A stretch of 64,000 bases of DNA from Mantamonas sphyraenae (Eukaryota > CRuMs > Mantamonadidae), in NCBI GenBank assembly GCA_026936335.1, contig JAPMXV010000016.1:186001-250000 (forward strand). The letters run 5' to 3'. Both the position numbers and the translations under genes were made by a program. Positions 39,884 through 51,294 of this stretch are shown here, in pieces (the first letter of the stretch is position 1; every line of letters begins with the position of its first letter). The notes below the pieces were generated by a model that ran no database searches, was not told where the DNA came from, and was given only the letters and a program-made list of their open reading frames with translations.

Positions 39884-42259
39884 ATGGACACCGAATCCGC
39901 CGTGGGCAGCAAACGCTCCGCCGAAGCATTGCACGCGTCGTTGGCCCGTTTTGATAGCCTGTGTGAGGAGTTGCGTGAGACGGCACGTGCGGTGGCGGCG
40001 CCGGAAGCAAAGCGGCAGCGGGTGAACGATGCCGCCCAGGCCGACGCCGACAGCTTGCTGCATGTGTCCAAACTCATCGTGGGCATGCGTCAGACACACC
40101 GCCAAGTTGTGCAGGTGGTGGAACAGAGCAAGGATGCCGTGGCAGAGAAAAAGGCCGCCGTCGAGCTGCAGTACCTCAACCTTCAGAACCTCATGTACGA
40201 GCGCGACCACATCCAGAGCGAGATCCGACGCAGCATGGACTTTGCGTACGTTGCCACCTCATTTTCTGCGTAGCCCATGTCTCAAATGTGGCCATGGTTC
40301 CCGCCGTGTACTGCCTTTAGTGACGCGTGAAGTGTGGGGCTGCAAAAAGGGCCCTCGAGCATGCGGCCCTCCCTCGCGGCTGATCCTGCTGCCCTGGACA
40401 CTGACACAGTTGACAACCCACCCCCCCCCCCAAACCTCACCACGCATCCACACAGTGCCGTGTCGTCGCAAGACACATCGATCATCAGCGAGGAGGAGTT
40501 TGCAGAGAGCCAGGATGTGCAGGTGGACGCGCCGGACGATGCCACGCGTGCGCATCTGCTGACGCTGCGAAGACTGACGTTTGAGCTTGCCGAACGCAAG
40601 CGACTGCAGGAGGAGTTGCAAGCACATAGGGACAGACAGGGGGAGCTGTTGGAGCAGGTGAAGGAGGAGCGACAATCGTTGTTGCAGCTTGACACGCACG
40701 TGAAAACGCTGCTGGATGCCTCTCAGAGTGTGGCACGCTACGTCAAGCAGCCGGTAAAGGAGGTGGAGGAGGCAGACATGCTCTTGTACCTGCCAGGAAG
40801 CCTGTATGTGTTGTACAACCAAGCCACGGCATGCAAGGAGGCGTACGACGAGGACATTGGCGTGAAAGTGCTGGGTTCGCTGGACGAAGCACGTGCGCTG
40901 CACCAGGCCGAGTTGCAGGCAGCTCGCGGTGCACATGAGCAGGAACAGGGACAGGGAGAAGAGGAGGAGGGCACAGACGATGCCATGCAGATGGATGAGG
41001 AGAGCACGACGGCTGCGGAGGAGGACGAGGACGACCAGGAAGAAGACGGACGAGGCGGACGACGAGGACGACGTGGACGACGGGGACAACATGCAAAGAC
41101 ACAACAGTCAGGATACGCGCAGGATACCAACGGAGCATCCTCGTCATCGTCCTCGTCCACGTCACGCCGCACGGCCATGGACGAGGCAACACTGCTGACG
41201 AAGCACCCTCTCAGTGTGCAGTTGGACATTGGGTTTGTGGACATCGAAAGCCAGGAACGCAAGGTTGCACGGCTGCAGTTTGAATACCTGAGCACGTTGC
41301 AGATTGTGAGTGTGACACACACAGTGGATTCGATGGTGGGCATCGAGCCAGCACTGCTGCAGCATGCACTGTGCAACCTGTTTGCAAACGACACGGGCCT
41401 GGAAAGCCCCAATGCAGCCAACCGCTTTGTGGAGGGTGCCCAGCCAGGCACCCTCAAGTTTGGCGCCGCTCACGGCCGCGCCTTTGTGTACAGATGGGCA
41501 CAGTGGCTGGCAGGCCTGGATCACCAGGCGCGTGACGGGGAGTTGCAGCGCTACTCCATGCTGGAGGTTGTGCAGCGGGTGCGCACACGCATGGAGGAAC
41601 TGCAGTCGTTGACGCACGAGTTGTTGCAGCTCAGCCAGAACACACCGGAGCCCATGTGCCCACCGCTGCTCGACAACAGCTTGCGTGTGGACACAAGCCT
41701 CACCGCATGCACATCCATCGACCAGCAGACGTTTGGTGAGCTGTTGCACAAGCGCCACCATCGCCTGGAGGACTCCCTCATGCACAAGGACCTGGCCGTG
41801 GGTGCACGCTACCTGCGTGTCCAGCTTGCAGCAGGGCAGCACACCATGCAAGCCTGTGTCCAGGTGCCCATCATGTATCCCCACGCGCCCGCTTTTGTCC
41901 TCATCACCGAGTGCTCTGTGCCAGACACGGCCAGCCGCGGTGTCCCGGCCGCACTCCAGGCTCTCGTCAGCAAGAGTGCCCACCATGCCCTGCGCCAACT
42001 GAAAAAGGCACCCAGCAGCAATGCATGGGAGCTGATTGAGCGCGAAGTCAACGCGTTCCCGGTCCACGTCGACGACGCCGCCCTCCTGTCCACACAACTG
42101 CGCCAACTGCAGTTCCTCTTTGGTGCCTACGTGCAGGCACAAGACGCACAAGAACAGTTGGGTGCTTCCTCTGTGTTTAATGCCTTTGGCAAGGAGTTTC
42201 GTGGCAAGCGACGAGAGTTTGCCGTGTTGGTGAATCGATCGCGGCAAGATTTTCGATGA
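39884..42259 (+). CDS. THOC5: THO complex subunit 5 (THOC5/FMIP)
   Basis: Exons 39884-40245 and 40456-42259, 721 residues. Family blocks: VELQYLNLQNLMYERDHIQSEI, then after the junction SIISEEEFAE, LTFELAERKRLQEEL, LYLPGSLYVLYNQATA, LGSLDEARAL, and HPLSVQLDIGF with LQFEYLSTLQIVSV. C-terminal ACT-like half follows to SRQDFR. THOC5 belongs to TREX, coupling transcription to mRNA export. An acidic Arg/Glu insert lies at 40940-41110. An in-frame ATG at 39818, immediately after the CASTOR-like stop, would add 22 residues; I prefer 39884 because the added piece is not family-like. Only 66 bp separate it from the upstream gene, the closest tandem pair in the window. Confidence 0.87.
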
Positions 42260-42282
42260 ATGGATGGGTTTCTCAAAACAAT

Positions 42283-44868
42283 TCACTGAATCAGCTCGTA
42301 AGGACACCTTCCCATGGGACACAACACTCCGTTCACGACGCCGTTTGCGTCTGTGTGCACGACGAGGGTTTCTTGATCAGGCTGAATGTTGTCCTGGTTC
42401 TCCTGAACGACCACGTACTTTGTAAAGGGAAGCTTGTTCCGGATGTCCACAATCTTGCCGTCTTCAATGTGGATTTGGATGTTGCCAATGGGGCAGCGGC
42501 TGGTGTCGAGGGCGTAGTGGCCCGTGTGGTAGGGCTGAAGACACACGAGGCAAAAGTCATGCTTGGCACTGGGCACACTTCATGTGGTTGCACCCGTCCT
42601 TGCTGCGGTTGGCCTCGTCCATAAACTGGATGAGGGCCGGGCAGTTGGGACACTTCTTGGTGAATCGCTCGAGCCAGGCCTTGTCCTCTTGTTTGAACTT
42701 GTCGTTGACGTCGCTCTGGAACTCCACGCAGGTCATGCCTTCGTGCCATTTCACGTTGCAGCGACTGCAGATGAGCACTCCACATTCGTCGTTGGGACAG
42801 GTTTGGGTGTGGCTGATGTAGTTGGTGGGCAGGAGGTAGGCACACTGGCAGGCAGGGCAGTACCTGGTTTCGCCGTCAATGTCCAGGGCATACTGCACAC
42901 TGAAGCGCTGGTACTTTTCCAACATGGGCACATGGTCGCGTAGCACGTGTTCGATCACGTGCACGTCGATGACGGTGGTGCACCCTGCCTGCAGACAAGG
43001 AGGAAAGGCGTTGCGTGCGGTGACGTGTGTTTCCACGTGTTCACGCACACATTCTTCGCAAAAGCGATGGTCACACTCAAACGTAAGCATCTCATCAATG
43101 GTCAGTTCGTCGTCCATGCACACCTCACACTCGTGGTACTTGATGGACATTGGACCTTGGCCGTCGTCGGCTGTGCTTCCACCGCTGCTCTGGCCCGCTG
43201 CACAGGCAAACACCATGGCGTCGTACTGCAGCTCCAGTGTCAAATCGCTATCCAACGCATGGCGCACCTCTTTGTCCGACAACACCCGTATGCAGCCTGT
43301 GGTAGGACACTGAACGGCAAACAACGCCTCGCCCCCAGCCACCATGGCCGCACGCACCGCACGTCGCACACACTCCAAACATGCCAAGTGTGCACATCCA
43401 TCCAATCCAAACACGCTGTGCCCTTCCTGTTGGCCCTTGTGGCATGCCGAGCACGTTCCATCCGCGTGTGTGCTGATGTTGTTGTTGTTGTTGTTGTTGC
43501 CGCTCGTACCTGTGTTGGTATTGGTGTGCTGTGACGTATCTCCGGTGTTGTTTGTGCTGTTTGATGACGAGCTTGTGGTTGTGATCTCGCCGGTACTGCT
43601 GTCCATCGTCACCACCACCACATCGTCCCCGTCGTCGCTGTCGTGGTCAACCGTGACAATGTGACCACCGATCTCATTGAAGATGTTGCTCCCGCCGCCT
43701 TCACCACCATCCCCACCACCCCCACTCCCATCTCCAGGACCATTGCCACCACCACTGCCACCATTGCCACCGAGATGGAGCACGAGATCGCCCTCGCTGA
43801 CGGACGACGTCATGAGGACGTCAGCACGATCCGACGCCTGGCGGTCGTAGTCGCTGCGAGACACGGGCAGGTCAAGACACGTGTGCTTCTTGTCCATGGC
43901 ATGGGTGCTGGCACACGTGTCACACAGAAACAACTCGCACTTGACACACTCCTTTGGCTGCGCGGCAAGATCCCCGCATCGATCGCAATACGGCACCGCA
44001 TTGTGGTTGAACCACGCATTGAGGACTGCGTCGTGAAAGAAGCCACGCAGGGTGGGTTTGGAACCGGCCACACGCGCCCATTCCTTGCGCGTGACCGCCT
44101 TGGAGCAATCAAAGTGGGGACACTGCACTGCGTCCACATCTGAGTCCTCCCCAGGCAACACCAATTGCACCATCCCTTCCAAACACATGAGACACACCGA
44201 ATGGCCACACGCTTGCAGTTTCACCATGGCTGACCACACTCGCGACTCGAAGCAAACACCGCACTCTGTAAACTCACGCAGCTGCTCGTCCTGCTGCCCT
44301 CGTCCCAGCCACTCATCCACCAACTCGGTTCTTGTGCCTCTTGTCCCGCCATTCCCACCGCCTGTGCTGTCCCCTCCCTCGCTGTTGCTCCCGTCTGTGT
44401 GTTTGCAACGCGCGGTGCGTGATGCAGTCAGCACAAACCCCCCACGTTTGCCTCTGCACGCCCTTCCACGCGTTCCTACCTGTGCTATTGCTCCCCTCTT
44501 GCATGCAAACGCATGCGTATTTGCATCCATCACACAATGGCGATGTGCATTGTGCGCATGGGCCGGTGCTCTGTGGTCAACAAGGTGCAAGGTGAGCGAA
44601 TGAAGATGCGTTTCCACGCGTTCCGGCGTCCCACGGCGCACACACTCCACCATCTCCAACTCACTGCCGCTGTGGTACACCTGCTGCAAGGCACCGATGG
44701 CGTCGACTGCACGTTCATTTCTGCCTGGAGCGTCGTTTTGAGGTATGCCAGCTGCGAGACCTCGCCCAGCGCCTGCAACAACGCCTGCCCGGGCACAGGT
44801 GCGTTGCAATCCGGACAGCCCATCTGCAGAAGGCTTTCGTTCACCGACGTATGCATTGCAAATGCCAT
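42283..44868 (-). CDS. RBR-type E3 ubiquitin ligase with extra RING and B-box zinc modules, frame interrupted once
   Basis: Exons 44868-44665, 44570-44480 and 44394-42283, about 801 residues. N-terminal Cys pairs (CPDC, CSRC, CAQC, CDGC), a RING-like module (CGVCFES ... CGHSVCLMCLEG), a B-box-like zinc finger (YCDRCGD ... CELFLCDTC ... KKHTC), an Asn/Thr/Gly linker, a second RING-like module (CSACHKG ... CAHLACLEC), then RING1 (CEVCMDDEL ... CDHRFCEEC), IBR (YCPACQCAY ... CGVLICSRC) and RING2 (CPNC ... KDGCNHMKCAQC ... FCLVC). The Cys of GCNHM is the expected ubiquitin-thioester site. The RING2 needs a +1 shift at ~42560-42572, where CAQC should continue into KHDFC but an extra base leads to a TGA. 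Substrate unknown. Confidence 0.78.
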
Positions 44869-45143
44869 CAAAACACACTGTGGGCAACACGGGTGTCAAT
44901 GGGAGGCAACACGGGAAAGGAGTGGTGAGGCAGCCACACCAAGCATCAAACGCACGCCTTCACAAAAGCCATGGCCACAGGCAGGGGAGACCCATGCAAT
45001 GTTTTCATTATTGCAGCTGGCACACGATGTGGACTGCATCGGTGGCCTGTTGCTGTTGCTGTTGCTGCTGCTGCTGCTGCTTCTCCTGCACTCACTGGCG
45101 CAAACGCAAACGCAAACACACACATCGAACCTATCGGGACAAT
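44869..45143. other. Intergenic region between the RBR and 7TM genes
   Basis: 275 bp, the largest gap of the window, between two minus-strand genes. It contains a CTG/CAG-like tract (~45045-45085) and a CGCAAA repeat near 45100. It should hold the RBR promoter and the 3' end of the 7TM gene; nothing else was seen. Confidence 0.5.
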
Positions 45144-46201
45144 TCAGGCGGCAAAACACGGGTTGGTGGAGTGTCCCGTGGCATGGAAGGCATCCAAGAC
45201 GGCGTGGCGGAAGGTGAGCAGACCCAGGGTGAGAAAGATGTGCAGGGCGTCCACCGGTGACACAAAGAGCAAACGAGCGAGCACATTGCGTGCAGCATCG
45301 CCCACAACCATCACTGCAATGCCCATGCCCACGTAGATTGCCGTGATGTTGTTCTGCGTCGGTATCGGTGTCGCGTGTGGTGTGGGTGTGGGTGTGGGTG
45401 TGAGATGGGAGATGGGAGATCTCCAAACACACAGCTCCGCTCCTCCACCCTCTCCCACCCTTCTCACACAAACACACAACAACAACTTACAAAGTGAAGG
45501 GAACAGACGGCAAAGTAGAGAAGGAAGCCAATGATGGGATACGGAGTGATGCCCTCGACCATGGTGTTGTCAAAGTTGACGAGGGAGGCAACAAAGGCAA
45601 GGCCAGAGAGAGCCATCATGATGGAACCATTGTCCATGGCCACAGCAATGCCAGAGGCACAGTTGCTGAGACGGCATTCCAGGTCGGCAAAGCGGAGCAG
45701 AGGCACCAGGGCCAGGAAGAGGGCAGCCAAACCGACGGTGCTTGTCAGCTTGACGGCCACCGTGTGCAACTTGATGACGGTGGGATCCTTGGTGGCATAG
45801 TGGACGGCACCCAGACCCGAGGCAAGGGCAAAGAGACCGTAGGACAAGGCCCAATGGAAAAACTGGTCGGGGCCAAAGTTGTGGACCTCGTGTTCGACCA
45901 GTCGGAAGTGAATCTGGTACAAGGACACCAGGCACGACGCACACAGAATCACCTCAAACACTGTGTTGATGTATGCGTTCTCTTGCTGCTTCATCACCTG
46001 TTTGCGCCACTCTGAAACCTTGGAGAAGCGCGACACAGACTCCACCGTCGCTACTGTGCTTGCTGTGCTGGCGCCATCATCATCCTCGGCAGCAGCCCTC
46101 CTTGTCTCTTTCTCCTCCACCACAGGTCCCGATGTCGCAGACTTTCCCTCGCCCTCTGCTTGCACGTCGATTAGAATGGACTTTCGTCGTCGCGTCGTCA
46201 T
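45144..46201 (-). CDS. Predicted seven-span membrane protein, no recognised family
   Basis: Exons 46201-45491 and 45353-45144, 306 residues. A basic start (MTTRRRKSILID) and acidic Ser/Thr linker precede seven hydrophobic spans: INTVFEVILCASCLVSLYQI, FFHWALSYGLFALASGLGAV, VKLTSTVGLAALFLALVPLL, IMMALSGLAFVASLVNF, IIGFLLYFAVCSLHF, ITAIYVGMGIAVMVVGDAA and LHIFLTLGLLTFRHAVLDAF. Conserved-looking polar residues in spans are few. I do not recognise a family. In-frame ATGs upstream (to 46387) would run toward the divergent SMPD4-like gene and look untranslated. The first intron base pairs sit after LHF (GTAAGT). Confidence 0.55.
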
Positions 46202-46395
46202 CGTTGGAATCGTCGTCGGATGTGCAGGCTGGCTGGCCCGGCGCAGCCATCCCATACGTTTCGCACACTCCACACTCACTCTGATGTCCACCCGTTTTGC
46301 TACCCGTCTCTTTCCCCATCTTGCCTGACTGTCTCTCCCCATTCCCTCACACTCTGTGTGTGCCCCCACGCGGCCAGAACAAGGCACCCTGCAGA

Positions 46396-49066
46396 ATGGA
46401 CCCTGGGTTGGAGTGGCTCGAGTCGCCCGACGTGGCGTGTGAGTCGATCACAAAGAAGCTGGAGATGGTGTGTGAATCCCCCGACGAATTCAAAGAGTTC
46501 TGTGAAGTGTTCCCCGACATGCTCAACCGCATGTTTACCATCGAAGACCAAAAGTGCGTTTTCGCGCGTCCCCCCGCCGTCCTGTTGTTGATCAGCCTGC
46601 CTCTGCACTGCCCCACCATCCTCGCGCACCCGTTTTGTATCCTTCCATGCCTTCCTACAACGATTTAAGGACCCATGCGACGATTCTATGGCGTGGCTGC
46701 GTCTGCATTGCCCCGGGATACCGTTGCCACGCCAATGCGATTCCACTCGCCCAGCTTCCATCGGGTTTCCTTGTCACAACCCGCACCCCTCCCACATTGC
46801 ATCACACGGTCATTGTGTGGCATGCACCGTGTGTTCCCGTCCCCAATGCCTTTCTCTGTTTGCTGACACGATGTGTGTGTGTGTGTGTGTATGTGTGTGT
46901 GCCGGGTCATCCTCAGAGCCTGGATCGAACAAGCGCGGACGCTCGTCGAGGTGCGCAAGCACCTGCTGCTGTTTACATCACCACACAGCATCCTCTTCAA
47001 GTGCATTTGCAAGTATGCCGATGACAAGGAACTCAACTTTTCCTTCCCCAGCGACAGGTTGCCAGGGCCCACCTCGTACAATCTCAACAACGGAAACTAC
47101 GACAGCCTCTCTGTCATCTACGAGCGCAAGATTAAGTTATGGAAGCAAGAAACGCAGTTTACCGTGGGTATGTTCCCCCCTTCCCCCCCCCTATTCCACC
47201 CCACAGAGGATCTCTGGTTGATCCACCCGCTCCTTGGCTCACACACCACACACGATTCCTTGTTTTCTTTTTGACACAACAGACATTTTCGAGCTGTATT
47301 TCTTCGAGTTTGCCTCGTTTGCAGTTGTGGAACGTCCTGTGCTGCACGAAGAAGAGCCCACGGGGACGGCAGGGGACATGTTTGCGGTACCGTCGGCGGT
47401 GCATGCGGTGGACGTGGAGGACAAGGTGTACCTGCGCATCTTTGTAGAGTACCTTCACTACTTGTTGCCCTGGGAGTCGCAGGCCCAGCTACCCTTGGAG
47501 GAGTGCTTCCCCACCAGTTTGGCCTTTCTCGGCCTGCAGGGCAACAGCTTCCTCATGCAACGCCTGCAGCCCGAACTCTCCCAAGCCAAGGATGCGCTCA
47601 ACCGTGAGACGTCGGTGGCAGACAACCAGCTGGCACGTCGTGGTCTGCCCGAACGATTTGTGCTCATTTTCGTGGAGTTCTGGCTGGGCCAGAACGCATA
47701 CTATCCGGCCGAGTTTGCGGCCAAGTTTGATCCCACCAACCCCAACGCAGGGATGGTGACGTCCAACACCAGCTTCCAGGCCCCTTCGCCGTTCTATGGT
47801 GCGGACAGGGACATGATTGCCGAGTTCCACTCGCCGTTGCCCATGATGCTGCGTGGCATCCGCATGCTCATCCAACACATTGTGGCGCGGCCGTTCGGGC
47901 AGGACGACCATGAGGAGTTGATGATGGACCACAGCGGCAACGAGCCGCATGTGTACGTGCAACACCTCAGTGTGCCGTTGTACCACTTTCTGCGCGTGCT
48001 GTTCCTTGCCGGCCAACGCCAAATGGACAATTGGGCACACATCCGCGACCTGTGGCTGGCGTACCTGCAACCGTGGAAGGCCACGAGTGACACACACATG
48101 TCGGATGGGATGCGCAAGCAATGGGTGCTGTCCAACTACCTCTTCTACGCCGTGTACTTTCTGGAATTTCTCTGTCTCCCGTTCGACCTGACCACGGTGG
48201 AACACTTTGACATGCTGCTCACCGTGGTCGAGGCCATCGATGACCCAACTCTGCTGGGCCAGCTGCGTTATGCCGACGAACTGCTGGTCATGGTCATGCA
48301 AAGCCGCAGCCAAGGACGCAACCTGCCTGCCATGGATGCCGAGAAGAAGGACGACGTGGAAACTCTGGTGCGACACGTCATGGCCGTGGAGTGTGTCGAC
48401 TTTCCCTACGTCTCCCTCTTCACCAGCGACGATGTGCTCAACCATCTGCGCAGGATCTGGTTCCCCATCCTGCTGCGCGCCGAAGAAGAGGAAGCCAAGG
48501 AGGCACGCAGCAAGGCAGAGAAGGAAGAAGCGGCGGCGGCGTCGTCCTCGTCCTCTTCCTCCTCGTCGTCCATGTACGGTCTGGACAAGCTGGGACTTGC
48601 AGAGAAGACGGAGCAGCTGAAGGCGATGGCCAGCGATTACGCCTCGCTGCTGATGGGCAAGAAGGAAAACACACGAGAGGAGGTGGATGCACGCCTAAGG
48701 ACCATTTCCACACACGTCAAGAACATCTTTGACCTGGGGCCGTCGTTCAAGGAATGGGCGGCCGAACAGCGCGAACATGGCAAGTCGAAACATAACCAAA
48801 CGCGCACACAGTCATGGGCCAATGCCCACCGACGCACCATTTCCATGCGTCACGATCCGCGGGACAAGCGTACGCTGCGGTTCAGCTCGGAGCGAGGAGC
48901 ACGCCCGATTGCCTCGTACGAAAACGCCCTCCTCGTGCGTGCCACACACAAACTCAAAAAGGCCACAGGTGTCAATGTGCGCATTGTGGCCAACTATCGT
49001 GTGTGGGTGCTCGTCTTTGTGCTCTGGCTTCTGATGCGGATTTTGTCGTGGCTTTTGTTTGCCTGA
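46396..49066 (+). CDS. SMPD4-like (neutral sphingomyelinase 3 family) tail-anchored protein
   Basis: Exons 46396-46553, 46917-47167 and 47283-49066, 730 residues. Largely helical, with aromatic-rich blocks (FELYFFEFASFAVV, YLRIFVEYLHYLLPW, VLIFVEFWLGQNAYY, VPLYHFLRVLFLAGQRQM, SNYLFYAVYFLEFLCLP) and a single C-terminal membrane segment (VWVLVFVLWLLMRILSWLLFA), giving a tail-anchored layout. Length, layout and the FVEFWLGQN block suggest the SMPD4 family, which sits at the ER and nuclear envelope and at the mitochondria. This match is from memory of the family pattern and is the least certain named call. A Ser run near residue 545 is low complexity. No classical sphingomyelinase catalytic motif is visible, as in SMPD4. 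Confidence 0.5.
46871..46903. repeat. TG microsatellite upstream of the SMPD4-like exon 2
   Basis: Interrupted TG run in the intron, ending about 10 bp before the acceptor CATCCTCAG. Confidence 0.85.
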
Positions 49067-49093
49067 ACTGAACCGGCACAGTGCAATACATGC

Positions 49094-51230
49094 TCACAGA
49101 AGTCCCACACTCTTCCTCCTGCCCTTGCGCTTCTTCTTGCTGCTGCTGCTTGTCTTTGGTGTGTATGTCTTGACAGCAAGCACGCCCTTGTCCGGCGTAC
49201 GCTGCGGATCAAACGCCTCGCGTTCGGGAATGAGGCTCTTCTTGAAAAACTTGCGCACCCGCACCTTGCCAAACTTGACCGACTTGGGCGTCTCCATGAC
49301 CTCTGTCGTCGTCGCCGACGGGCTGGTAGGGGTCCTTGGCGACGCTTGCGACGCTACAGTCGACGACGTCGCTGTTGACGACACCGACGTTGCGCTCTTG
49401 GGTGTTGCCGCCTCTGCCGCACGTCGTCGCTTCTTCTTCTGCGATCGCGGTGTGCGCACGCTGATCTCTTCGTCAAAGGCCTCAAACGAGCTGTCCAGGC
49501 TCTGATCCAATGCCTCTGCCTCTGCCTCTGCCTCTGCCTCTGCCTCTGCCTCTGCTTCCTCGTCCAGCTTGCGCTTCCTCTCTTGCTTCCTCAACTTCTT
49601 CTGTTCCTTCTTGCTGAGCTTCCTCACAACTTCTTCCTCCTCCCTCTCCTCTTCCATTGTCTGCCCCTGTTTCTTGCCCTTCTTGCCCTTCTTGCGGCTG
49701 GGAGTAACTTGTTGCTCCTCCTCCTCCTCCTCCTCCTCTTCCTCCTCTTCCTCTACAAACTGCTTGCTCTGTTTGCCATTCCTCTGCTTCTGCTTCTGCT
49801 TTTGCTTCTTCTGTTCTTTCTTGCTCAGCTTCCTCACAGGTTCCTCCTCCTCCTCCTCCTCCTCCTCCTCCTCTCTTCCTCTTCCTCTTCTTCGCCCATT
49901 TGCTCCTCCAGGGCCTCCATGCCACCGGCCATCTCAAAGAGCAGTGCCTCTGCGTGCTGCTTAAACACCTGTGCAGCCTCCCTGTACGCGGCATTGAAGC
50001 TGTGGATGAGTCTGCGCTGCCATTCGTGCTCGTGACCACTGGCCAGTTTCATGAGGTGCTTCTGCAGCTTGGGCGGAGTGATGGGGACGTGGTAGCCCAT
50101 GCGTTGGATGGCCTCCTCAATCGACACCCCATCCATGGTTTCGTCCTCGTTCTGTTGGGCTTGGAACAGCCAATCCTGTTCACGCACCTCCTCCAACTGA
50201 TCCTTGCCCAACACCTGCCACACCGCCTGCACAATGCGCCGCTGTACAATCTTGTCACGCTTGTGTGTGGCCACATGCACCACCGAATCCAACAGTTGCA
50301 ACGCTGTCTCTTCGCTCACTTCCTGGTGCTCCCCCACAAGCATCATGGCGGGCACAAACACGTCCAGCAGGTGCAAGATCACCTCCTTTGGCACGCTTTC
50401 GTGGCCCGACAGAGGTCCCGCACGCTTGCCATCCCTGCACACATGTGTGAGGATATCTGCCATTGCCTCCATGCGTGTCTCGTCCCACGCCTCTCCCTGA
50501 AACACCTCCTTGCGTGCGGGGTCGGCGATTTCGGCGGCTTCCCGATTGCTGCTCTTGTTCTTCAGCGGTCCGTGCGACCCACGCGCCACCCACAGCATCA
50601 GGTTTTCCACCATTTTGCGCAGCAATGAGTAGAACTTGTCCATTCTGACGGGTGTGCATGCCCAGCATGTGTTCAACCGGCGTCCAGCGGCGTGTGTCGT
50701 GTCAGCGCCTCCGCACATGCGCGCGCTCGAAATCCGGCCCTGCGCGCCTTCTCACACCGCACCCTTGCCATGCCAGGCGCAACACTCACCGCAGTCTGTC
50801 GATGGATCTCCATTGCCTGTGCATCAGATGGTAAAATGCCTTGAAGTACTTGATGGCCGTTTCCTCGGGCATAAGGTGCACCATCGAGCTGAGGCGGTCC
50901 GCTAGCTCCTGCTGCACGGGCACCTTGTCACTCATCCACATGGCTGCCGGGGAGGGGGGATGGTTGGATGAGGGCATGAGACAGCACATTGTATCAACAG
51001 AGAACGAGAGACATCGAAAGAGGGGGACACCAGGTGTAAGTGCTGAGCATGCGACTCGCCACTCGCCAGCACGTACCATAGTACAGGCCCTTCCACAGTT
51101 TCATCATGTCCAGGTCATCGATGTCCTTGCGCTTGGACAGCCATGTGCGCAGGGCCCGCAGCGTGTTGTAGCGCTGCTTGCGGTCGTTGGAAGCCAAGAG
51201 GCGCACAAACTCGGTGTCGCTATGACTCAT
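49094..51230 (-). CDS. RRP1: Ribosomal RNA-processing protein RRP1/NNP-1, frame interrupted once
   Basis: Exons 51230-51077, 50943-50790 and 50644-49094, about 619 residues. Family blocks: FVRLLASNDRKQRYNTLRALRTWL, KLWKGLYYAMWMSDK, YFKAFYHLMHRQWRSIDRLRMDKFYSLLRKM, VPKEVILHLLDVFVPAM. RRP1 acts in the nucleolus on pre-60S particles and 5.8S/25S rRNA maturation. The tail is basic, with repeated KLSKKEQKK, an Ala/Glu run from a TGCCTC hexamer repeat, and VKFGKVRVRKFFKKS near the end, a pattern typical of nucleolar proteins. A -1 shift is needed at ~49840-49880 in a GAG repeat: the first frame reads an Arg run and stops, the second continues Glu-Pro-Val-RKLSKKEQ. No intron fits. Confidence 0.82.
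49510..49555. repeat. TGCCTC hexanucleotide repeat
   Basis: About seven copies, read on the minus strand as an alternating Glu-Ala run in RRP1. Confidence 0.85.
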
Positions 51231-51294
51231 CCGCTGTGGGGGCGCAGGCGCATGCACAGAATCCACACACACACACACGCACACACGCAACAAC

